DNA of 7,914 nt from Bacteroidales bacterium (GTDB lineage: Bacteria; Bacteroidota; Bacteroidia; Bacteroidales; UBA3824): the NCBI GenBank assembly GCA_016287995.1, contig JAEEXW010000116.1:1-7914 (forward strand), written 5' to 3'. This document shows, in pieces, positions 1 to 5,201 of this stretch (the stretch's first letter is position 1; each line of letters begins with the position of its first letter). Both the position numbers and the translations under genes were made by a program. The notes under the pieces are model-generated. The model was given only the letters and a program-made list of their open reading frames with translations. It was not told the DNA's origin and did no database searches.

Positions 1-852
1 GTCAACGGCAAAAACCTCAAAGGCACTTACATACTTTTGGAAGAGGCCTCCGTAACCCGCACGGCAAACGTAGTTATGGCGGCGGTTTTGGCAAAAGGCG
101 AAACCACAATTTTCAACGCCGCTTGCGAACCGTATATCTGTCAACTCTGCAAAATGCTCGTCGCAATGGGCGCAGATATTTCGGGAATAGGCAGCAACCT
201 ATTGAAAATCAAAGGCGTTGACGAATTAAAAGGTTGCACTCACCGCTGTCTTCCCGATATGATTGAAATCGGCTCGTTTATCGGACTTGCCGCAATGACA
301 GGCTCAGAAATCAGAATCAAAAACGTCAGCAGAGAAAATCTCGGACTTATTCCGAACGCTTTCCGCAAACTCGGCATCGTTATCAACGAGGAAAACGATG
401 ACATAATCGTTCCCGCCCAGGAGCATTACGAAATTTCCTCATACATCGACGGCTCTATTTTGACAGTTGCTGACGCGCCGTGGCCCGGTTTAACACCCGA
501 TTTGTTGAGCGTTTTGTTGGTAGTGGCTACACAGGCCAAAGGCAGCGTACTCATTCATCAAAAAATGTTTGAGTCAAGATTGTTTTTTGTTGACAAACTG
601 ATAGATATGGGCGCGCAAATCATTCTTTGCGACCCGCACCGCGCAACTGTTATCGGCCTTGACAGAAAATTTCCGCTAAAAGCCACAACTATGACTTCGC
701 CGGACATCAGAGCCGGAGTCGCACTCCTTATCGCGGCACTTTCAGCAGAAGGAAAATCCGTAATCTACAATATAGAACAGATTGACCGCGGTTACGAGGA
801 CTTAGAAAACCGGCTTTTGAAGTTAGGAGCCGCAATAATAAGAAAAGATTAA
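1..852 (+). CDS. murA: UDP-N-acetylglucosamine 1-carboxyvinyltransferase, 3' part
   Basis: This is the C-terminal 283 codons of MurA, the cytoplasmic enzyme that transfers enolpyruvate from PEP to UDP-GlcNAc in the first committed step of peptidoglycan synthesis. The reading frame is open from base 1, so the gene starts upstream. Full-length MurA is about 430 residues, so roughly 150 are missing, including the loop that carries the catalytic Cys. Visible family landmarks are EEASVTRTAN, NAACEPYICQL, MGADISG, and PWPGLTPDLL with the conserved Asp of the PEP/UDP-GlcNAc site (codon 499-501). SPDIRAG follows, carrying an Arg equivalent to the DLRAS motif, and IDRGYEDLE near the end carries the late conserved Arg (787-789). 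The WPGLTPDLLS form is typical of Bacteroidota MurA. The last residues LGAAIIRKD are the normal family end, so the 3' end is intact. Confidence 0.95.
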   Translation, partial: VNGKNLKGTYILLEEASVTRTANVVMAAVLAKGETTIFNAACEPYICQLCKMLVAMGADISGIGSNLLKIKGVDELKGCTHRCLPDMIEIGSFIGLAAMTGSEIRIKNVSRENLGLIPNAFRKLGIVINEENDDIIVPAQEHYEISSYIDGSILTVADAPWPGLTPDLLSVLLVVATQAKGSVLIHQKMFESRLFFVDKLIDMGAQIILCDPHRATVIGLDRKFPLKATTMTSPDIRAGVALLIAALSAEGKSVIYNIEQIDRGYEDLENRLLKLGAAIIRKD

Positions 853-870
853 AAATATTTTGATTTAAAG

Positions 871-901
871 TTGCTTTTTTGTTAAAATAATATTATATTT
901 G
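871..901 (+). promoter_or_regulatory. Bacteroidota-type sigma-ABfr promoter (-33/-7)
   Basis: TATATTTG at 894-901 is a perfect match to the Bacteroidota -7 consensus TAnnTTTG. A TTG at 871-873 sits 20 bases upstream of it, within the usual 19-21 base spacing for the -33 element. The predicted transcript would start near 908 and leave a leader of about 30 bases before the ATG at 937. The leader is A-rich and has no Shine-Dalgarno site, as is normal in this phylum. This promoter would drive the four-gene run up to glmM. The assignment rests on motif match only. Confidence 0.6.
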
Positions 902-926
902 CCGATATAATTAATATTATTTTAAC
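881..926. repeat. Perfect 15-bp inverted repeat around the -7 box
   Basis: GTTAAAATAATATTA (881-895) and TAATATTATTTTAAC (912-926) are exact reverse complements separated by 16 bases. The left arm ends inside the -7 box (894-901), and the right arm lies in the predicted leader. Transcription starting near 908 would contain only the right arm. For that transcript the element is therefore better read as a DNA operator than as an RNA hairpin. Read-through from murA would include both arms and could form a weak AU stem, but no T-run follows it, so a terminator is less convincing. Confidence 0.7.
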
Positions 927-936
927 ATCACAACAA

Positions 937-1554
937 ATGGCAGCAATTTTTAAATCAATAGTTACAAAAATTAAAGAAAAGTGTACCGGCAAAGACGAAT
1001 ATATCATTTCGTATGCCGAGTTCAACGGTTTTGGTAACGAGGTTTTACTCAAAGAATTTGACGAAAACGGCGTTTTAACGCGCAAAAGTATCACAAATTA
1101 CAATGATAAAAACCAAAAAAACGGTAAACTCGTATACGATGGCAACGGTTTTTTGGTTCAGAAAGTGAAGTTTTTTTACAAACCTGACGGGAAAATCGGC
1201 AGCGAAGAATATGCGTTTGACGGCGGGATAACGTGGCTAAAAACTTATTTCTACAAAGGTAACTCGCTGATGGTCAGAACTATAAATGAAGACGACGAAG
1301 AAAAGGAACGAATAGTTTACCTTTATGATACTTTATCGCAAAAAGTTCTGACAAAAAGTGAATACGGCTTTAAGGGAAAAGAAATCAAACGGACAGAATT
1401 TATTTACGATACTATTTCCGGACGGCTTGAAAATAAAAAAGTTACAGATTTTAGTAACGGATTTTCCGATGTCGTTCAATTTGGTTATGATACTTTCAGC
1501 CGTCTTGTCAGCGAAGAAGACACAAAAATATTAAAAACATTTGAATATAATTAA
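937..1554 (+). CDS. Cytoplasmic YD/RHS-like repeat protein, function unknown
   Basis: This 205-residue protein has no signal peptide or membrane segment. The N-terminus is short, basic and amphipathic. Most of the rest is a chain of short Tyr/Asp/Gly-rich beta-type units. The clearest are three in-register copies beginning YDTLS (residue 130), YDTIS (157) and YDTFS (184), spaced exactly 27 residues apart. Each is followed by a charged strand-turn-strand unit, and YDTFSRLVSEE resembles the YDxxGRL signature of RHS/YD repeats. Looser units such as FDENG, YDGNG and YKPDG precede them. RHS proteins are normally very large and exported with a C-terminal toxin. Here there is no toxin domain and no export signal, so a polymorphic toxin is unlikely. 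The ATG at 937 follows a good promoter. The stop lies 8 bases before the DUF4250 gene, so the two are probably co-transcribed. I assign no function. Confidence 0.75.
   Translation: MAAIFKSIVTKIKEKCTGKDEYIISYAEFNGFGNEVLLKEFDENGVLTRKSITNYNDKNQKNGKLVYDGNGFLVQKVKFFYKPDGKIGSEEYAFDGGITWLKTYFYKGNSLMVRTINEDDEEKERIVYLYDTLSQKVLTKSEYGFKGKEIKRTEFIYDTISGRLENKKVTDFSNGFSDVVQFGYDTFSRLVSEEDTKILKTFEYN
1324..1551 (+). repeat. Three 27-residue YD-like repeats inside the coding region
   Basis: The units start at bases 1324, 1405 and 1486, a period of exactly 81 bases. Each begins with Tyr-Asp-Thr-x-Ser. The first two are full 27-residue units and the third stops after 22 residues at the natural C-terminus. The codons differ between copies, so this is an old protein-level repeat rather than a recent DNA duplication. 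Confidence 0.65.
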
Positions 1555-1562
1555 AAAAAACT

Positions 1563-1745
1563 ATGTACGAAAATTTACCGCAAGACCCGGTAATGTTGAT
1601 GAGTTTTGTAAATCAAAAACTTAGGGACAATTATCCCTCGCTCGACGAAATGTGCGAGGATATGAATATTGACAAAAACGAACTTCTTAACCGTTTGAAA
1701 TCAGGCGGTTACGAATACAACGAACAGCAAAACAAAATTTGGTAA
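1563..1745 (+). CDS. DUF4250 family small protein
   Basis: This 60-residue protein matches the pattern I know for DUF4250, small proteins found in Bacteroidota and Firmicutes. It opens with an N-terminal LPQDPVMLMSFVNQKLRD block, followed by YPSLDEMCEDMNID, a helix with a Leu-rich face (NELLNRLKSGG), and a short Tyr-Glu/Asn tail (YEYNEQQNKIW). The fold is probably all-helical apart from the tail. The middle segment looks like a small helix-turn-helix, though that is inference. There is no signal peptide. No biochemical role is known to me. It sits 8 bases after the YD-repeat gene and one base before the deacylase gene, so it is translated within the same operon. The ATG at 1563 is preceded by an A8 run, a typical Bacteroidota initiation context. 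The length equals the family norm. Confidence 0.8.
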   Translation: MYENLPQDPVMLMSFVNQKLRDNYPSLDEMCEDMNIDKNELLNRLKSGGYEYNEQQNKIW

Positions 1746-1746
1746 A

Positions 1747-2268
1747 ATGACAAGAAAAGAAGTCGTATATAATTTTTTGCAGGAAAACGGAATAGAATTT
1801 TCTAATTACGACCACCCCGAAGGTAAAACCATAGAAGAGGCAAAAAAGTGGTGGAAAAATGATGGCTCTATTCACTGCAAAAATCTTTTTTTCAGAAACC
1901 ACAAAGGCAACAAGCATTATCTTGTTTGTTTTAATTGTGATTATGACCTTGACATTCACTCGCTTGAAGCAACCCTGAAAGCGGCTCTTACTTCCAAAGG
2001 TCTGCCCGCTCCGGGAAAACTCTCATTTGCCTCAGCAGAGAGAATGGAAAAATATTTGGGTCTTTTGCCGGGCAGCGTTTCGCCCTTTGGTCTTATCAAC
2101 GACAAAGAAAACCACGTTCATCTGTTTTTGGACGAAAACTTGCAAAACGCTGAAACACTGAGTTTTCACCCCAACGATTGTACGGGAACAATCGTAATCA
2201 GTCAAGAAAATTTTAAGAAATATCTTTCTATAATAGGAAATACGTTTGAATTTTTAAAACTTTACTAA
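1747..2268 (+). CDS. YbaK/ProXp-family aminoacyl-tRNA deacylase
   Basis: This 173-residue cytoplasmic protein belongs to the YbaK/ProX/INS superfamily, free-standing editing domains that hydrolyse misacylated tRNA. The closest subgroup appears to be ProXp-ala (PrdX-like), which removes Ala from tRNA-Pro. Supporting motifs in order are YDHP (residues 21-24), the substrate-pocket CKNLFFRNHKG with its conserved Lys45, and SFASAERMEKYLGLLPGSVSPFGL (from residue 93) with the family's LGL-PGSV-PFGL loop. HLFLDENL and the C-terminal HPND (141-144) followed by TIVIS complete the set. The length fits a single editing domain with no synthetase fusion. The ATG at 1747 is one base after the DUF4250 stop, and the gene ends 2 bases before glmM, suggesting translational coupling. 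Substrate specificity (Ala-, Ser- or other tRNA) cannot be settled from sequence alone. Confidence 0.88.
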   Translation: MTRKEVVYNFLQENGIEFSNYDHPEGKTIEEAKKWWKNDGSIHCKNLFFRNHKGNKHYLVCFNCDYDLDIHSLEATLKAALTSKGLPAPGKLSFASAERMEKYLGLLPGSVSPFGLINDKENHVHLFLDENLQNAETLSFHPNDCTGTIVISQENFKKYLSIIGNTFEFLKLY

Positions 2269-2270
2269 AT

Positions 2271-3674
2271 ATGTCATTAATAAAATCAATATCAGGAATC
2301 AGAGGCACGATAGGCGGCTTTGCCGGTGACAATCTCACGCCTCTTGACATCGTAAAATTTACGGTATCTTATGCTCAATGGATAAAAAGACAAAACCCAA
2401 AAGCCGAGAATTACAAAGTCGTAGTCGGCAGAGATGCAAGAATTTCAGGCTCGCACGTTAAACAGTTGGTTTCAAGCACGTTAACAATGTGCGGAATCGA
2501 AGTAATAGACATCGACCTCGCAACAACTCCTACAACGGAAATCGCCGTTACAGAATTTAAGGCCGACGGCGGAATCATCTTGACCGCAAGCCACAATCCG
2601 AGAGAGTGGAACGCCTTGAAACTTCTCAACAAAGACGGAGAATTTTTAAGCGCAGCAGACGGCAAACTTATTGTTGATTTTTCTGAAAAGGCAGAAACCT
2701 TAGCCGGTTTTCCATGCGTAGACTACTTAGGAAAAATTACTCCCGTAAGAGGTTTTGAGAACGTTCATATTCAGAAGGTTTTGGATTTGGAACTCGTTGA
2801 CGTAGAAGCAATTAAAAAGGCTGACTTTACAGTTTGCGTTGACGTTATCAACTCTGTCGGCGCACTTATTATCCCTGACCTATTGGAGGCTCTCGGCGTT
2901 AGCAACTACACAATTCTCAACGACGAACCCGACGGCAATTTTGCGCACAACCCCGAACCCTTGAAACAAAACCTCGTCGGTCTGGCAGAGGCTGTCAAGG
3001 AGAAAAAAGCGGACGTAGGGTTTGCTGTTGACCCGGACGTTGACCGCCTTGCAATCATGCAGGAAGACGGCGAAATGTTCGGCGAGGAATACACTTTGGT
3101 TTCGGTTGCGGATTATATTCTTCAACACAAAAAAGGCAACACGGCAAGCAACCTTTCGTCAAGCCGCGCATTAAGAGACGTTACCGAAAAATTAGGCGGA
3201 AAATACGAGGCTTCGGCTGTCGGAGAATTGAACGTTGTTACCAAAATGAAAGAAATCGGTGCTGTTATCGGCGGCGAAGGCAACGGCGGGGTTATCTATC
3301 CTGAATTGCATTACGGCAGAGATTCTATCGTAGGAATTGCGCTCTTTTTAACCTATTTGGCAAAATGCGGTAAAAAAGTTTCAGAACTCAAAAAAACTTA
3401 CCCGCAATATTTTATGAGCAAAAACAAAATTCAGTTAACGCCCGAAATTAACGTGGATTCGCTTTTGAAAAAGGTTGAAACCATTTATTCTGCAATGCCT
3501 GAAACTACGGTTACAACGATTGACGGCGTAAAAATCGACTTCAAAGAAAACTGGGTTCACCTTAGAAAATCCAACACCGAGCCGATTATCAGAATTTACA
3601 CCGAGGCAAAATCGCAGGAGGCTGCCGATAAGTTAGCAGAAGAAATGATTGAAAAAATTAAAAATCTTCTGTAA
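2271..3674 (+). CDS. glmM: Phosphoglucosamine mutase (alpha-D-phosphohexomutase)
   Basis: This 467-residue cytoplasmic enzyme very likely interconverts glucosamine-6-phosphate and glucosamine-1-phosphate, feeding UDP-GlcNAc synthesis. All four phosphohexomutase signatures are present. The N-terminal substrate loop is SGIRGT (8-13). The phosphoserine loop is TASHNP with catalytic Ser107. The Mg2+ loop is DPDVDR with Asp254, Asp256 and Asp258. The sugar-recognition loop is GGEGNGG around Glu336. The C-terminal phosphate-binding loop is RKSNTEP (432-438). The GEGNGG loop differs from the GE-SGH form of enterobacterial GlmM and matches a form I associate with Bacteroidota and archaeal-type mutases, so phosphomannomutase or phosphoglucomutase activity cannot be excluded. 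The ATG at 2271 lies 2 bases after the deacylase stop. Its stop codon overlaps a candidate ECF promoter for the next operon. Confidence 0.92.
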   Translation: MSLIKSISGIRGTIGGFAGDNLTPLDIVKFTVSYAQWIKRQNPKAENYKVVVGRDARISGSHVKQLVSSTLTMCGIEVIDIDLATTPTTEIAVTEFKADGGIILTASHNPREWNALKLLNKDGEFLSAADGKLIVDFSEKAETLAGFPCVDYLGKITPVRGFENVHIQKVLDLELVDVEAIKKADFTVCVDVINSVGALIIPDLLEALGVSNYTILNDEPDGNFAHNPEPLKQNLVGLAEAVKEKKADVGFAVDPDVDRLAIMQEDGEMFGEEYTLVSVADYILQHKKGNTASNLSSSRALRDVTEKLGGKYEASAVGELNVVTKMKEIGAVIGGEGNGGVIYPELHYGRDSIVGIALFLTYLAKCGKKVSELKKTYPQYFMSKNKIQLTPEINVDSLLKKVETIYSAMPETTVTTIDGVKIDFKENWVHLRKSNTEPIIRIYTEAKSQEAADKLAEEMIEKIKNLL

Positions 3675-3696
3675 CTTTTTGTAACCCGAGACCGTC
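3670..3696 (+). promoter_or_regulatory. Candidate ECF-sigma promoter (TGTAAC-N17-CGTC)
   Basis: TGTAAC at 3670-3675 and CGTC at 3693-3696 are separated by exactly 17 bases. An AAC-containing -35 and a CGTC-like -10 at 16-17 bases is the general pattern for many ECF sigma factors (for example the SigX/SigW class). The -35 overlaps the glmM stop codon. It lies upstream of a three-gene unit encoding an ECF sigma factor, so autoregulation is the natural inference. A second GTAAC at 3681-3685 repeats the -35 core 10 bases later, at one helical turn. An alternative on the same DNA is a degenerate housekeeping promoter: TTG at 3649-3651, 20 bases, then TAACTTTT at 3672-3679. Confidence 0.4.
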
Positions 3697-3733
3697 ATAG
3701 TAGTAAATAAAATTTTAAAAACACTAAAAAACC

Positions 3734-4693
3734 ATGAAAAAATTATTTACTATTATGGCGGTTTTGTTTTTTTGCACAGCCGCTTCAGCGCAAGAAAACC
3801 TCGATTCTATGAAACAAGAGTTGTTGAAGAAAAAAGAGAACCTTATTGCCGGAAAAGAAAAATTTCTTCACATGAGGGATAGTATCAAACAACTCAAAGG
3901 CACTATAAACGAAAGCCTCATTGAGATACAAATCGATGCGCTCGAAAAAGGCATTGAGGACATCGAAGACTCCGTTGAGGACATTGAAGACGAGATTGAA
4001 AGAATCGAAAATCGGGCAGACCGTCACAACCGTTACAGCATAGAAATCCCGCATTACGATTTTGAAATCCGTAACCGCTACAAGGATTTTGAAAGCCATT
4101 TAACAGGTATTTTCTTTGCTGTTAACGGGCTAATAAATCCTAACTCCAATTTGCATGAGGCTGATTTTATGAACCTAAACGAAAGCCGCAGTTTTTGTCT
4201 TGACATATATTTTGCGGGACACGACATTCCGTTTTGCAGAAAGTTTGGTATGTCATTAGGCTGTGATTTAGAGTTCAATCATTATTCTCTTGCCAAAGAC
4301 ATTAATCTTATTGTAAAAGACGGGCAAGTAGACTCCGAAAAATCCGCAATCAGTTACAAACGGCAGAATTTAAGGCTTATGTATCTGAATTTTCCGCTTG
4401 TTTTTGAGTTTGATATTCCTTCCGGAAAAGAAAAACTTTACATCAACGCCGGTATAAAAGGCGGTATAAGAATCGGCAGCCGCGTAAAACAGATTTACGA
4501 AGTTGATAACGATAAAAAGAAAAACCGTATTCACAGCGATTTTCAGACACAACTTTTTCGCTATGCAGTAATCGGCGGTATCGGTTACGACGGCGTTCAG
4601 GTTTTTGCAGAATATTCGCCATTGCAACTTTTCAAAGACGAGCACGGACCTGAATTGTATCCGTTTGCAATCGGCGTAAAATTTAACTTTTAA
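3734..4693 (+). CDS. Secreted coiled-coil plus outer-membrane beta-barrel protein
   Basis: This 319-residue exported protein has a Sec signal peptide at residues 1-19 (MKK start, hydrophobic core, cleavage at ASA before Gln20). Residues about 22-100 are highly charged helix. From Ile63 to Ile91 hydrophobics fall at 63, 67, 70, 74, 77, 81, 84, 88 and 91, a perfect 4-3 heptad pattern indicating a coiled coil. From about residue 122 to the end, alternating amphipathic strands (HLTGIFFAVNGL, LRLMYLNFPLVFEF, LYINAGIKGG, YAVIGGIGYDGVQVFAEYSP) finish with FAIGVKFNF and a terminal Phe. This is the signature of a small outer-membrane barrel, probably of the PorT/OMP_b-brl type. The gene is followed 5 bases later by the sigma-factor gene. 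I infer a periplasmic coiled coil attached to an outer-membrane barrel that may sense or signal for the sigma/anti-sigma pair. The exact family and any ligand are unknown. Confidence 0.8.
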   Translation: MKKLFTIMAVLFFCTAASAQENLDSMKQELLKKKENLIAGKEKFLHMRDSIKQLKGTINESLIEIQIDALEKGIEDIEDSVEDIEDEIERIENRADRHNRYSIEIPHYDFEIRNRYKDFESHLTGIFFAVNGLINPNSNLHEADFMNLNESRSFCLDIYFAGHDIPFCRKFGMSLGCDLEFNHYSLAKDINLIVKDGQVDSEKSAISYKRQNLRLMYLNFPLVFEFDIPSGKEKLYINAGIKGGIRIGSRVKQIYEVDNDKKKNRIHSDFQTQLFRYAVIGGIGYDGVQVFAEYSPLQLFKDEHGPELYPFAIGVKFNF

Positions 4694-4698
4694 CTTCT

Positions 4699-5199
4699 AT
4701 GACACGTGAAGAATTTAATAAATGTGCAGATATGTATTCCGATTTTGTTTTCCGTTTTGTACTGAAAAACATTTCGGACTACACCTCTGCCGAAGATATT
4801 GTTCAAGATTCTTACGAGAAAATGTGGCTCAGGCATGAGAATATTGATTTTCAAAAAGCAAAATCATATCTTTTTGCCTGTGCTTATAGTACTATGATTG
4901 ATTTTTTGAGAAAAAATCACAGCAAAATTTCCACACCCATAGAGACTGGTTTGAACATTGCGCAAGAAAGTTTTCCTCAGTTTGACGGGATAAAAGAGGC
5001 TTTGGAGTTTGCGCTCAAAAAACTGCCTGCCGAGCAACGCAGTGTAATAATTTTGAGGGACTACGAAGGATATTCATACGAAGAAATCTCCAAAATCACC
5101 TCGCTAAGTCTTTCTGCCGTAAAAGTTTATATTTTCAGAGGCAGAGTAGCAATGAAAAATATGCTTGAAAAATCTGGTGTAACCGTAACAGAGTTTTAG
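4699..5199 (+). CDS. ECF RNA polymerase sigma factor
   Basis: This 166-residue protein is a group 4 (ECF) sigma-70 factor of standard length, with region 2 and region 4 only. Region 2 covers about residues 7-73, including the core-binding/-10 segment AEDIVQDSYEKMW (31-43) and the DFLRKNH end. A variable linker spans 74-95. Region 4 covers about 96-157, with ALKKLPAEQRSVIILRDYEG followed by the helix-turn-helix YSYEEISKITSLSLSAVKVYIFRGR that reads the -35. The usual GTVKSR in the recognition helix is replaced by SAVKVY, which is common in Bacteroidota ECF factors. The gene starts 5 bases after the barrel gene and stops 2 bases before the anti-sigma gene, so sigma and anti-sigma are translationally coupled. 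The sigma factor probably activates its own operon and an unlinked regulon through sites like the one at 3670-3696. Confidence 0.93.
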   Translation: MTREEFNKCADMYSDFVFRFVLKNISDYTSAEDIVQDSYEKMWLRHENIDFQKAKSYLFACAYSTMIDFLRKNHSKISTPIETGLNIAQESFPQFDGIKEALEFALKKLPAEQRSVIILRDYEGYSYEEISKITSLSLSAVKVYIFRGRVAMKNMLEKSGVTVTEF

Positions 5200-5201
5200 A
5201 A

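Noticed and set aside
37..39. TTG at 37 as the start of the first gene
   Set aside because: The same frame is open back to base 1 and continues conserved MurA sequence, so this is an internal Leu codon of a gene that begins outside the window.
881..926. An invertible promoter switch, as seen in Bacteroides capsule loci
   Set aside because: The arms are only 16 bases apart, too close for a normal recombinase-inverted segment, and no recombinase gene is in the window.
937..1554. Polymorphic RHS toxin or orphan toxin tip
   Set aside because: There is no export signal, no RHS core with DPxGL-type processing motif, no distinct C-terminal toxin domain, and the neighbour is a DUF4250 gene rather than a recognisable immunity gene.
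3675..3733. A rho-independent terminator after glmM
   Set aside because: The gap has no GC-rich stem followed by a T-run; the short T5 run at 3676-3680 has no hairpin before it.
3720..3790. The Cys at residue 14 of the barrel protein as a lipidation site
   Set aside because: The residues before it are Phe-Phe, which do not fit a lipobox, while ASA before Gln20 is a good ordinary signal peptidase site.
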